This document shows positions 12,995 through 21,074 of a stretch of DNA of 30,407 nt, in pieces (the stretch's first letter is position 1; each line of letters begins with the position of its first letter). The DNA is taken from the NCBI GenBank assembly GCA_021796015.1, contig JAJYOT010000017.1:1-30407 (forward strand), given 5' to 3'. This stretch comes from a bacterium. Its GTDB lineage: Bacteria > Elusimicrobiota > Elusimicrobia > UBA1565 > UBA9628. The position numbers and the translations under genes were made by a program. The notes under the pieces were generated by a model. The model was not told where the DNA came from. It did no database searches and was given only the letters and a program-made list of their open reading frames with translations.

Positions 12995-14856
12995 AGAAAA
13001 AGGATATTATTTTTTTAATCTTATGGTCTCTTCTAGTTTTAGGACTTCCGGGAGTTTCCTGGGTTTTCCCGCACATCGGGTTTTTTAATTTCGATTTATA
13101 TTTTTATCACTATCCTCTCCGTGAAACCGCTCTTAATTTTCTGGAAAAAGGACAATTTCCGTTTTGGAACCCTTATATTTTTGGAGGAGTCCCGTTGGCC
13201 GCCAACTCACAAACCGCTCTTTTCTATCCTATTTCTCTCATCGGCAAAATCTTTCCACTTCTTTTCTCTTTTTCCTTGGAAAATCTTTTCCATTTATGGT
13301 GGGCGGGTTTGGGGATGGCTCTTTTAATGAAATCACAGGGACTTAAATCCGAGGCGGCTTGGATGCTGGGAATTTCTTACGGGCTTTGCCCTTTTTTAAC
13401 CGGCCGGATTGCCGAAGGGATTCCCACCATACTCGCCTCCCTAGCTTGGATTCCGTGGGCTTGGCTTTCTCTCGGCGCTCAAAATAAATTCTTGCTATCG
13501 GAAATTTGGGCCCTTCAGTTTTTCTCAGGGCATCCCCAATTCATGCTCATTAACGCCGGAGCGATGGTTTTAGGCGCTTTGGCTTTTCCCCCACGACTTA
13601 AAAGTCTTGAAACCTTAGCCCTTTCCGCCTTGGGCGCGGCCTTTTTAACTTGCGTGCAATGGATGATGACGGCGCAATTCTTGCTCCATTCCATCCGTCA
13701 AAATTGGTCGCTTCTTTACTCTTTAGGCTATTCACTCTCTCCGCACCAGTTAAGGTATTGGATTTGGCCGGGATTTAGATTGCCGACGCTCAACCGCTCA
13801 TCGCTTCCCGTCTCGGTTGTTTTGGAAAACGCCTTGGTTTTTCCCGGTTTATTTGTCTTGGTTCTCGCCGGTCTTGGGATTTTTAAAAAACCGCTCAGCT
13901 TTTATGTCTTTCTCATCGGCCTTGGGTTTTTTTTCGCCTCCGGACGGCACAACCCGATCTACTTATGGCTTTTGTCCCATACGCCGCTTCATTTTCTAAG
14001 AACTCCTTCCCGATTCGCTTTTCTCTGCCTGTGGGGATTTTTCCTAGCCGCTGGAGCAGCTTTAAAATCCCTCAAAAAGCCTGCCCGCTGGCCGCTGGCT
14101 ATTTTAGCTGTCTGTTCAACTTTTCAACTTTTAATTCTCAATCATAGTTTAGTTCGAACTCAAAACTCGAATCCCTTTCTCAGACCGCACCGTTTTTTCG
14201 CACAGGCTTTGGCAGGGCAGCCCAAACGAATCTTGATTTCACCCGCACTCGGCAATCCCGACAAGGCGATGATGTATCATGTAATGAACGTCAATGGCTA
14301 CGACGCTTTTTATCTTAAAGGGTTTCCTGATTACGCCTTCAAAAGCGAGGGCCATCCCGCCGCAGACGCCAGCCGAAGTTATCTGCAAAAATGGGACACG
14401 CCCCAGATGAGAGATCTGGGAGTAAGCGGGGCTTTTCTTAAACCTGGCGCCCTTATTCTCCTCTCTCAAGCTCCTCCGCTCGCCTATCTCATAGGACCCA
14501 AACACCGCCCGCTTTCTAGAAGCTTAACGCTTGATATTCTCAATGAAAACCATTGGAGAATTTCCGGAATCTGGGAAAACTCCGCAACTTCTCTCATTGT
14601 CTCCGAACCGTTTTATCCAGGTTGGCACGCTTATTGGAACGGACAGAAAACGCCCATTCACCGGTGGAACGGGTTTCTCTCTTCTATTTCAAAACCGACG
14701 CCCACTCCGAATTCTTTCACCCTGGATTTTATTTTCCAGCCTGATTATTGGGAAATTCTCGTTTTAATCTCAATTTTTTCATGGCTCTTTTGGTTTTTCA
14801 GAATATTTAGGGACGGCATTGTCCCAACCTCAAGGTTATCAGGAAAGGGACTATGA
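12991..14856 (+). CDS. YfhO-family membrane protein (GT-C-like), copy 2
   Basis: 621 residues and the same design as the product of 9344-11314. A first helix is followed by 'DLYFYHYPLRETAL' and 'FPFWNPYIFGGVPLAANSQ', then roughly a dozen helices. A C-terminal soluble part has 'SEPFYPGWHAYWNGQKTP', and a final helix ends the protein. The two copies are clearly diverged paralogues and probably handle different sugars or acceptors. ATG 12991 overlaps the stop of the GT2 gene, and its own stop overlaps the next start, both as ATGA. Confidence 0.85.
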   Translation: MKKKDIIFLILWSLLVLGLPGVSWVFPHIGFFNFDLYFYHYPLRETALNFLEKGQFPFWNPYIFGGVPLAANSQTALFYPISLIGKIFPLLFSFSLENLFHLWWAGLGMALLMKSQGLKSEAAWMLGISYGLCPFLTGRIAEGIPTILASLAWIPWAWLSLGAQNKFLLSEIWALQFFSGHPQFMLINAGAMVLGALAFPPRLKSLETLALSALGAAFLTCVQWMMTAQFLLHSIRQNWSLLYSLGYSLSPHQLRYWIWPGFRLPTLNRSSLPVSVVLENALVFPGLFVLVLAGLGIFKKPLSFYVFLIGLGFFFASGRHNPIYLWLLSHTPLHFLRTPSRFAFLCLWGFFLAAGAALKSLKKPARWPLAILAVCSTFQLLILNHSLVRTQNSNPFLRPHRFFAQALAGQPKRILISPALGNPDKAMMYHVMNVNGYDAFYLKGFPDYAFKSEGHPAADASRSYLQKWDTPQMRDLGVSGAFLKPGALILLSQAPPLAYLIGPKHRPLSRSLTLDILNENHWRISGIWENSATSLIVSEPFYPGWHAYWNGQKTPIHRWNGFLSSISKPTPTPNSFTLDFIFQPDYWEILVLISIFSWLFWFFRIFRDGIVPTSRLSGKGL

Positions 14857-15845
14857 ACCGCCGCCATCTTCTAATCGTCCTCTCAATTCTTCTAAGCGCA
14901 GTCCTAATTTTTATCGCGTTTCGCCATGTATCCCTCTCGTCTCTTTCAAAAATTCTCGCTCAAACCCGGGCGCAATGGGTCTTGGCCATGTTAGCGGTTA
15001 TTTTTCTTGATCTTTTTATCCGCGCATTTCGCTGGAAAGCCCTTCTTTCCTTTGTTTCTCCGCACGCGCCGGCCAGAAAGCTTTTAGAGCTCGAGGCTGC
15101 GGGTCTTGCCGTCAATAACATCCTTTTTATGCGCCTGGGAGAACTCACGCGGGCTATTTTGGCTGCTCGGGAACTTAAAATCCCCTTAAGCTCGAGTTTA
15201 TCCACCGTCGCCATCGAACGTGCGCTCGATCTCGCTTCCCTTCTTTTTCTCTTTACGGTTGTCGCGCCCTTTTACCCAAGGCTCGTTCCTCTGGCCTTAC
15301 GTCATTCCATTTTGTTTTTCCTTGCAATGACCTGCGGCGGGCTCATCTTCTTAATTTTCGCCGAGGAAAAAAAGAATTTTTTACTTTCTCTCATTCGTCG
15401 CTTCTTTAAACCCTGGCCCAAGATATCCGAAATTGCTGAGGGACTCTTTAATGGAGCCGCCGCGCTTAAGGACCCAAAAACCGCCTTCGTTTGTATCGCC
15501 TTGAGCCTTCTTCTTTGGTGCGCCGATGCCTTGACCTATTGGACTGGAGCCAAGGCCTTGGGAATTTCTCTCGGGTATCCAGGTTCCATCTTAGTTTTGG
15601 CCTGGGCCGCCGCCGCTTCCGCTCTTCCCACCGCGCCGGGAGGTTTTGGAGCTTTTGAAGTCCTGGTCGAAAGCATCATGGTCAAGCTGGGAACTCCCAT
15701 CTATTTTTCCCTGGCTTTCGCGCTTTTGACTCACGCCGCAATGTATTTGACAGTCACTATTTTTGGGCTTTTTTGTCTTTCAAAAATCGGCTTCTCCCTC
15801 ACCGACATCTCCGCTCAAACTCTCCAAGTCAAGGAGGCCCCTTAA
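14853..15845 (+). CDS. Flippase-like membrane protein (LPG synthase transmembrane / UPF0104 type)
   Basis: A 330-residue protein with about eight membrane helices of the family called lysylphosphatidylglycerol synthase TM region (UPF0104; also in AglD and YbhN). Visible hallmarks are 'LFIRAFRWKALL', 'NNILFMRLGELTRAILAARE', 'STVAIERALDL' and 'ALPTAPGGFGAFE' near the C-terminus. There is no soluble synthase domain, so lysyl transfer is unlikely. In glycan clusters such proteins are thought to help move or handle polyprenyl-linked sugars. It is fully embedded in the operon, with a 4-nt overlap upstream and a 1-nt overlap (TAATG) downstream. Confidence 0.85.
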   Translation: MNRRHLLIVLSILLSAVLIFIAFRHVSLSSLSKILAQTRAQWVLAMLAVIFLDLFIRAFRWKALLSFVSPHAPARKLLELEAAGLAVNNILFMRLGELTRAILAARELKIPLSSSLSTVAIERALDLASLLFLFTVVAPFYPRLVPLALRHSILFFLAMTCGGLIFLIFAEEKKNFLLSLIRRFFKPWPKISEIAEGLFNGAAALKDPKTAFVCIALSLLLWCADALTYWTGAKALGISLGYPGSILVLAWAAAASALPTAPGGFGAFEVLVESIMVKLGTPIYFSLAFALLTHAAMYLTVTIFGLFCLSKIGFSLTDISAQTLQVKEAP

Positions 15846-16999
15846 TGGCGGGAAAAACCCTCTCGGTTTTGATGATTAGCGCGAATTTCTATCCGCATCT
15901 GGGTGGAGCGGAAAAACAAGCGATGACCTTGGCCGTCTCTCTGAAAAACCGTGGGATTAATGTCTCTATCGTCACGCGTCAAAAAAAAGGCTTGAAAAAA
16001 GAAGAAACCCTTAATGGAATCGAAATCAAAAGACTTTGGTGTCTAGGCCCGGGCATTTTTAATGCCGTGACCTTCATGTTTTCTTTGTCTCTCCATCTGA
16101 TTTTCAACGCGCGCTCTTACGATATTTTTCATGTTCATTTGGCCAGCTCACCCGCCATCATCGCTTCTCTATTTGGAAAAATTTTTCAAAAACCAGTCTT
16201 TGTCAAACTGGGGGCTTCCGGAGAATTCGGAGAACTTAAAATGTCGGCCAAAACAATTCCAGGGAAATTCAAAATTTTCCTCCTCCAAATACTCGGCCCT
16301 TATTTTATTGTCTTGACCCTTGATCAAGAATTAGAAGCCCGAGAGTATTTGGGCGAATTGCCGCTTCACAGAATTCCCAATGGGGTTGATTTAAGAAAAT
16401 TTCGCCCCTCTTCAACCGCGAAAAAAATCTTGCGCCTTAAATGGGGCCTTCCCGATGGGTTGATATTTCTTTATACAGGGAGATTCGCCCCGCAGAAACA
16501 CCTCCCTTTTTTTGTTGATGTCTGGGCGGAAGTCGCCAAAAAAGCCAAGATTCCGGTTTCTCTCGCCCTTTTCGGAGAAGGATTTGAGGAAAAAGCGATA
16601 CGAAAAACAGCCGAGCAAGCCGGCATTCTCAAAAACGTTTACTTTTACCCGCCGCAAAACGATCTCGCGTCCGTTTATCCCGCCGCCGATGTCTTTGTTT
16701 TGCCGTCCTTAGCGGAAGGCCTTTCTAATTCCCTTCTCGAAGCGATGGCCTGCGGACTAGCGGTCCTAGCCAGCAAAGTCGGAGGAAACATGGAAGCGGT
16801 GGCCGATGGAGCGGATGGATTTTTATTCTCTCCCGATAACGCAGATGAGATTCAAGCTCAAACTCTCAAATTTATCTCTCGTCCCAGCTTGGCTGAGGAA
16901 ATGGGAAGAATGGCTCACAAAAAAGTCGAGGATTTTTATTCCATAGACAAAATCGCCGAGCGTTATGAGACAATATATAGACTCTCTTTGATGAGTTAA
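15845..16999 (+). CDS. GT4 family glycosyltransferase
   Basis: A 384-residue GT-B retaining glycosyltransferase. N-terminal 'ISANFYPHLGGAEKQAMTLA' is the GT4 acceptor-domain opening. The C-terminal domain has 'LYTGRFAPQKHLPFFVDVW' and the EX7E-type motif 'EGLSNSLLEAMACGLAVLAS'. The start ATG 15845 has AAGGAGG 6 nt upstream; a longer frame to 15773 runs back into the preceding gene. It probably adds a sugar to a lipid-linked glycan in the cytoplasm. The sugar cannot be told. Confidence 0.92.
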   Translation: MAGKTLSVLMISANFYPHLGGAEKQAMTLAVSLKNRGINVSIVTRQKKGLKKEETLNGIEIKRLWCLGPGIFNAVTFMFSLSLHLIFNARSYDIFHVHLASSPAIIASLFGKIFQKPVFVKLGASGEFGELKMSAKTIPGKFKIFLLQILGPYFIVLTLDQELEAREYLGELPLHRIPNGVDLRKFRPSSTAKKILRLKWGLPDGLIFLYTGRFAPQKHLPFFVDVWAEVAKKAKIPVSLALFGEGFEEKAIRKTAEQAGILKNVYFYPPQNDLASVYPAADVFVLPSLAEGLSNSLLEAMACGLAVLASKVGGNMEAVADGADGFLFSPDNADEIQAQTLKFISRPSLAEEMGRMAHKKVEDFYSIDKIAERYETIYRLSLMS

Positions 17000-17003
17000 A
17001 ACC

Positions 17004-18902
17004 ATGTGCGGAATTTGCGGAATCTATTATTCTGATGGGCACGTAGTTGATTCAAAACGCCTGAAAACCGCCAACGATCTCATTATTCACCGTGGGCCGG
17101 ATGATGAGGGATTTCATATCGAAGACGGGCTGGGGCTGGCCATGCGTCGCCTTTCGGTCATCGATCTCAACACCGGACATCAACCTTTGTCCTATGCTGA
17201 CAATTCTCTTTGGATTGTTTTTAACGGCGAGATTTATAATTTCCAGGAACTCAAAAAAGAACTTGAGGCCGAGGGATTTAAGTTCAAGACCCATAGCGAC
17301 ACCGAGGTCATTCTCGCTCTTTATCAGAAAATGGGAGACGAATGCCTGTCCCGCTTACGGGGGATGTTCGCTTTCGCCCTTTGGGACAAATCAAAGAAAC
17401 GTCTCCTTCTCGCCCGGGACCGCATCGGCAAAAAACCGCTGGTCTATCATCAAAACGGAAAATTTCTCGCTTTCGCCTCGGAACTCAGGTGTCTGTTTGC
17501 GCTTGAAAATATTTCGCGCGAAATCAATCCCGAGGCCATTGACCTTTTTTTGTCTTTGCAATACATTCCCTCTCCCCAAACTATTTATACGGAGGTTCAA
17601 AAACTGCCGCCGGGGCACAAGCTCATCTATCAAAATGGGAAAGCGACTATTGAGCCTTACTGGGAGCTCCCTCTGGAACAATCTCCGCTTCAAATCAGCG
17701 TTGAGGAAGCGAAGACCCGTATCCGCGAAAAGCTCAAGGAATCGGTCAAACTTCGGATGATTTCGGATGTTCCTATCGGCGCCTTTCTGTCCGGAGGCAT
17801 TGATTCTTCGATTATCGTGGCGCTCATGAGCGAATTATCTTCCCGACCGGTTAAAACCTTCTCTATCGGGTTTGATGAGAAAGAATTTTCCGAACTTCCT
17901 TTCGCCCGGCAAATCGCCGAGAGATACGGCTGCGAGCATACGGAGTTCATCGTAAGTCCTCAAATGGCGGAAATTTTGCCGAAGCTCGCCTGGCATTACG
18001 GCGAGCCCTACGCCGACCCCTCGGCTCTTCCGTCTTATTACGTCTCTCAAGAGACCCGAAAACATGTGACCGTCGCCTTGAACGGAGACGGCGGAGATGA
18101 GAACTTTGGGGGATATATCCGCTATTTCGCGATGAAACTGGGAAGAGTTTTCGATTCTCTGCCGCGCCCCGCTCTCTTAGCTCTAAAAATGGCGACTGAA
18201 AACCTGCCGGAATACGACGCGCCCTACGGTTTTTTCTGGAGACTTAAGAGATTCTTTCGCTCTGTGGTCTTAAGCGATTTGCCCCATCGCCATCTCAAGA
18301 TGGCGGGTTTTTTCTCCGAAGAAGATAAAATCGGGCTCTACACTCCTTCTTTCCTTGACCGTCTCGGTCAAAACAAAGGAGAAGCCGCGCGCTATTTCGC
18401 TGATTTTTTCCGCCGGGCAGAAAATCAAGATTTTCTCAATCAAATGCTTTATGTTGATTTTAAAACCTACTTGCCGGAATGTCTGATGACCAAAGTTGAT
18501 ATCGCCTCCATGGCCAACTCCTTAGAGGCCCGATCCCCTTTTCTCGATCATGAGTTTGTGGAACTCGTCTTTAGCTTACCCGGAGACTGGAAACTCAAAG
18601 GCCTACGCGGACACAAATGGATTCTTAAAGAATCTTTTAAAGACAAATTCCCACCAGAAATCTTAAACCGTAAAAAAATGGGGTTTGGGATTCCCTTGGG
18701 AACCTGGTTTCGCGGTCCTCTCAAAGATTTTTGGCTTTCCCATGTTCTCAGTCCCGAAGCCCTTAAGCGCGGGTATTTCGAGGAGAAAACCCTCCGACGA
18801 ATCTGGGAAGAACACCAATCAGGGCGACGCGATCACGGCTATCGTCTATGGGCTCTTTTAATGTTGGAACTTTGGCATTCGACGACACCCTCAACGAATT
18901 GA
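17004..18902 (+). CDS. asnB: Asparagine synthetase, glutamine-hydrolysing
   Basis: A 632-residue AsnB-type enzyme, the normal length. Cys2 follows the initiator Met (MCGICGIYY) as the glutaminase nucleophile after Met removal. The class II glutaminase domain spans about residues 2-200, with 'HRGPDDEG' and 'FNGEIYNF'. The synthetase domain has the PP-loop 'LSGGIDSS' starting at about residue 262. It converts Asp, ATP and Gln to Asn, or amidates another carboxylate. At the end of a glycan operon it may instead amidate a uronic acid, as proposed for related enzymes in O-antigen clusters. That is inference. It begins 4 nt after the GT4 gene and ends the operon. Confidence 0.93.
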   Translation: MCGICGIYYSDGHVVDSKRLKTANDLIIHRGPDDEGFHIEDGLGLAMRRLSVIDLNTGHQPLSYADNSLWIVFNGEIYNFQELKKELEAEGFKFKTHSDTEVILALYQKMGDECLSRLRGMFAFALWDKSKKRLLLARDRIGKKPLVYHQNGKFLAFASELRCLFALENISREINPEAIDLFLSLQYIPSPQTIYTEVQKLPPGHKLIYQNGKATIEPYWELPLEQSPLQISVEEAKTRIREKLKESVKLRMISDVPIGAFLSGGIDSSIIVALMSELSSRPVKTFSIGFDEKEFSELPFARQIAERYGCEHTEFIVSPQMAEILPKLAWHYGEPYADPSALPSYYVSQETRKHVTVALNGDGGDENFGGYIRYFAMKLGRVFDSLPRPALLALKMATENLPEYDAPYGFFWRLKRFFRSVVLSDLPHRHLKMAGFFSEEDKIGLYTPSFLDRLGQNKGEAARYFADFFRRAENQDFLNQMLYVDFKTYLPECLMTKVDIASMANSLEARSPFLDHEFVELVFSLPGDWKLKGLRGHKWILKESFKDKFPPEILNRKKMGFGIPLGTWFRGPLKDFWLSHVLSPEALKRGYFEEKTLRRIWEEHQSGRRDHGYRLWALLMLELWHSTTPSTN

Positions 18903-18992
18903 ATAAGGCTGGACCATCCGCTCATTTCTCCACGCATTGAAAGATTGAAGCGAGCGCAAAATCTCCGGGGTTTTAATTTGGCCTTTTAAACC

Positions 18993-20894
18993 TCAAAGCT
19001 CTTTCCACTTGATCTTCTTGGCTTTTCCATCCCAAGCCTTTTTCTCCGCGTCATTGAGCAAACTTTTGTGAACGATGACTTGGTAGACATTTTGATTAAA
19101 CCAATCAAGATACATGTGATAAATGCCTTTGCTCCCGACCTGGTCTCCCCAGGAGTTTTCCACGCGGAATTTAACGATCGGATTTTTCGGATCGGGCCGG
19201 TCATAGCCCGTAATCGCCATCGCGTGGTTAAGCTGGCGGACCAATAGGTATGTCGCATCGTCTTTTGAGAGCTTCTCCGCCTTTTCTTCCTTAGAAAACC
19301 CGTAAAGCGTCCGAGAATCGTAAATGTCCGGATGCATGATGCCGGTCGCGTTGTCGACGTCCCGGCCCATTTCCGAGCCGAACCAAACCGGACGTCCGGC
19401 GTCAATGGAAGCGGCAACAAGCTCCGCCATCCGTTCGGAACTGGTCTGGATGAAGCGAAGGGGAAATTGAGCGTCCGGGCTGAGCGCGGAATCTTTGAAC
19501 TCATAGGCAACGCCGTCTTTCTTTCTCGAAAAGTTCCCTAGAGTCACGTAATCGTTTGGATCCAACTTAACAAAATTTTTCGCGAACTCCTGGGGAGAAT
19601 AGGGGCGAATCGCCGCCGGGGTGATTTGGGTTTTTTGGAGCCCTGGTTGGCCGAGATGCTGTCCCAAAACATCGAGAATTTTGCGGGCATCCGGAGTCAG
19701 CGACGGAGCATTTTCCCGGTAATTAAAACGAGTCGGAGGCGTCCCCAAATGGGTTGAAAGAATTTTCCAGACTCTGGATAAGGCGCGGGCTTTCGCTTGA
19801 AACGCCTCTTGAAGCGTCGCTTTAGAGGGGCGTTTTTTCATAAGTTTCAGCATCTCTCCGGTATAAATCGCAACTGCGGACTTAAGCTCTGAATTCATGA
19901 GAGCGGAAGATTTAGAACTCACGGTTTCGGGCATCGCGCTCTTCGGAACGAGCCCGTATTTAGAAACCAAAGACTGAAACCAATTGAACCAGCCTCCGTC
20001 GCCCGTGTCCGGGAATATTTTCCTCCGAAATTTCATGGATGATTTTTCCGTACCGCCCATTCTTGGAAAAACCGCCTTCATTACGTCCTCAAAATAGCTG
20101 TTGGCTTTTTCCAGCTTACTGAAAAAGAAGAGATAGTTCTCGGAGAACTCAAAATCGTTGGGAAGGCGTTTTTCGGCCAGAAGAGTCGAGCGAATCATAT
20201 TGAGACCCGCGAAAATCCAGCATCGCCCGGATTGCGCTTGGTTGGTGATCGTTCCGTCCGGAATGGTATTAGTATAAGAAGGATCATGCCGAGCAATGAC
20301 CGCGCGGTTCAACGCGACATTGGAAAACCCTAAATTCTCAACGGCATCCCGGAGTCTTTTCATCTCGGGCGAGGCTTTCGCATTTTCCTCGGTCATATTT
20401 CCGACCCAGTCGCCGGAAATCTCGGGGTTGGCGCCGAGTTCTTTCGCCCATTGTTTGAGTTGGCGTAGAGCGGCTTTCTTTCTGCTTTTTTTATTTTGGG
20501 CTTGGACCAGGGCCGGGGAAACGGACCTGGATTTTTCCAGCGACCGCGCCTGTTTCTCCGTTAAGCGTTTGGCGGCGGGGACTTTTTTATTTTGAGAGGC
20601 GTTTGTATCCAATGACCGCTTCGTGGAAGCCGCCTCAAGGATTTTACCCTCGATAAGCGAGCGGGACTCCTCCGGGGCGGGGAGCGAGGAAACCCCCAAA
20701 CTCTCTTCTTCCGTATTAATCGCGGGAACGGGATTTTCGACATGGAATGCGGCGCCAACGGGCGAGACATCGGAAGCCATAGGTTTATCCGCAAACTCAA
20801 AAGCGAAAGCGGAACTTGAAATTTGAGCGAGAACGAGCGCGAGACTCAGGGCCGTCCTGGGCCATCGGCAATCACGAAATGAGGCATTTGTCAT
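18993..20894 (-). CDS. Exported bleomycin hydrolase-like cysteine peptidase (family C1B)
   Basis: The 633-residue papain-fold peptidase has its triad in the C1B order: Cys at about 225 in 'NQAQSGRCWIFAGLN', His at about 557 in 'QLNHAMAITGYDRP' and Asn at about 580 in 'VENSWGDQV'. C1B enzymes are usually cytosolic aminopeptidases of about 450 residues. This one has a signal peptide ending near 'SSSAFAFEF' and a Lys-, Ser- and Glu-rich extension to about residue 150 before the peptidase domain, so it is likely exported and may be a zymogen. ATG 20894 follows AAGGGAGA by a few bases. It is convergent with asnB and divergent from the Hyf-like operon. Confidence 0.88.
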   Translation of the reverse strand: MTNASFRDCRWPRTALSLALVLAQISSSAFAFEFADKPMASDVSPVGAAFHVENPVPAINTEEESLGVSSLPAPEESRSLIEGKILEAASTKRSLDTNASQNKKVPAAKRLTEKQARSLEKSRSVSPALVQAQNKKSRKKAALRQLKQWAKELGANPEISGDWVGNMTEENAKASPEMKRLRDAVENLGFSNVALNRAVIARHDPSYTNTIPDGTITNQAQSGRCWIFAGLNMIRSTLLAEKRLPNDFEFSENYLFFFSKLEKANSYFEDVMKAVFPRMGGTEKSSMKFRRKIFPDTGDGGWFNWFQSLVSKYGLVPKSAMPETVSSKSSALMNSELKSAVAIYTGEMLKLMKKRPSKATLQEAFQAKARALSRVWKILSTHLGTPPTRFNYRENAPSLTPDARKILDVLGQHLGQPGLQKTQITPAAIRPYSPQEFAKNFVKLDPNDYVTLGNFSRKKDGVAYEFKDSALSPDAQFPLRFIQTSSERMAELVAASIDAGRPVWFGSEMGRDVDNATGIMHPDIYDSRTLYGFSKEEKAEKLSKDDATYLLVRQLNHAMAITGYDRPDPKNPIVKFRVENSWGDQVGSKGIYHMYLDWFNQNVYQVIVHKSLLNDAEKKAWDGKAKKIKWKEL

Positions 20895-20926
20895 AAAATC
20901 TCCCTTACGCGTTTTAATGTTCTCTT

Positions 20927-20932
20927 ATTATA
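20927..20932 (-). promoter_or_regulatory. Candidate -10 element for the C1B peptidase gene
   Basis: The minus strand has a perfect TATAAT about 33 bp upstream of the start codon. The region where a -35 should be (about 20950-20955) is poor, so confidence is limited. Confidence 0.4.
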
Positions 20933-21038
20933 GCGGCGGGAGCTTTCGCGGAAAAGGGTCCAAAGTCCCAGCTCTCATCTAGGCCTTTAGGGTTTTTTTA
21001 CTGCTGAAATTATGAAACAAAGAAGGCCCAAAGCATTT

Positions 21039-21069
21039 TATATGATTATATTCTCATATATTGTATAAT
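21039..21069 (+). promoter_or_regulatory. Candidate promoter with overlapping operator for the Hyf-like operon
   Basis: TATAAT at 21064-21069 ends 5 bp before the GTG start of the first gene. Just upstream is an inverted repeat, TATATGA (21039-21045) and TCATATA (21054-21060), with an 8-nt spacer. It covers the -35 position, where no good hexamer is found. This layout fits a promoter controlled by a dimeric regulator. The very short distance suggests a leaderless message. Confidence 0.45.
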
Positions 21070-21074
21070 GAGGC

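Noticed and set aside
17092..17760. 222-residue frame inside asnB
   Set aside because: The asnB frame carries every family motif across this stretch; the alternative is a basic, low-complexity shadow.
18903..18992. Terminator between asnB and the convergent peptidase gene
   Set aside because: Only a weak AGATT/AATCT pairing is visible, with no GC-rich stem followed by a T run on either strand.
18986..19510. 174-residue frame overlapping the C1B peptidase gene
   Set aside because: The peptidase frame holds the catalytic His and Asn motifs here; the other frame is Arg/Ser-rich noise.
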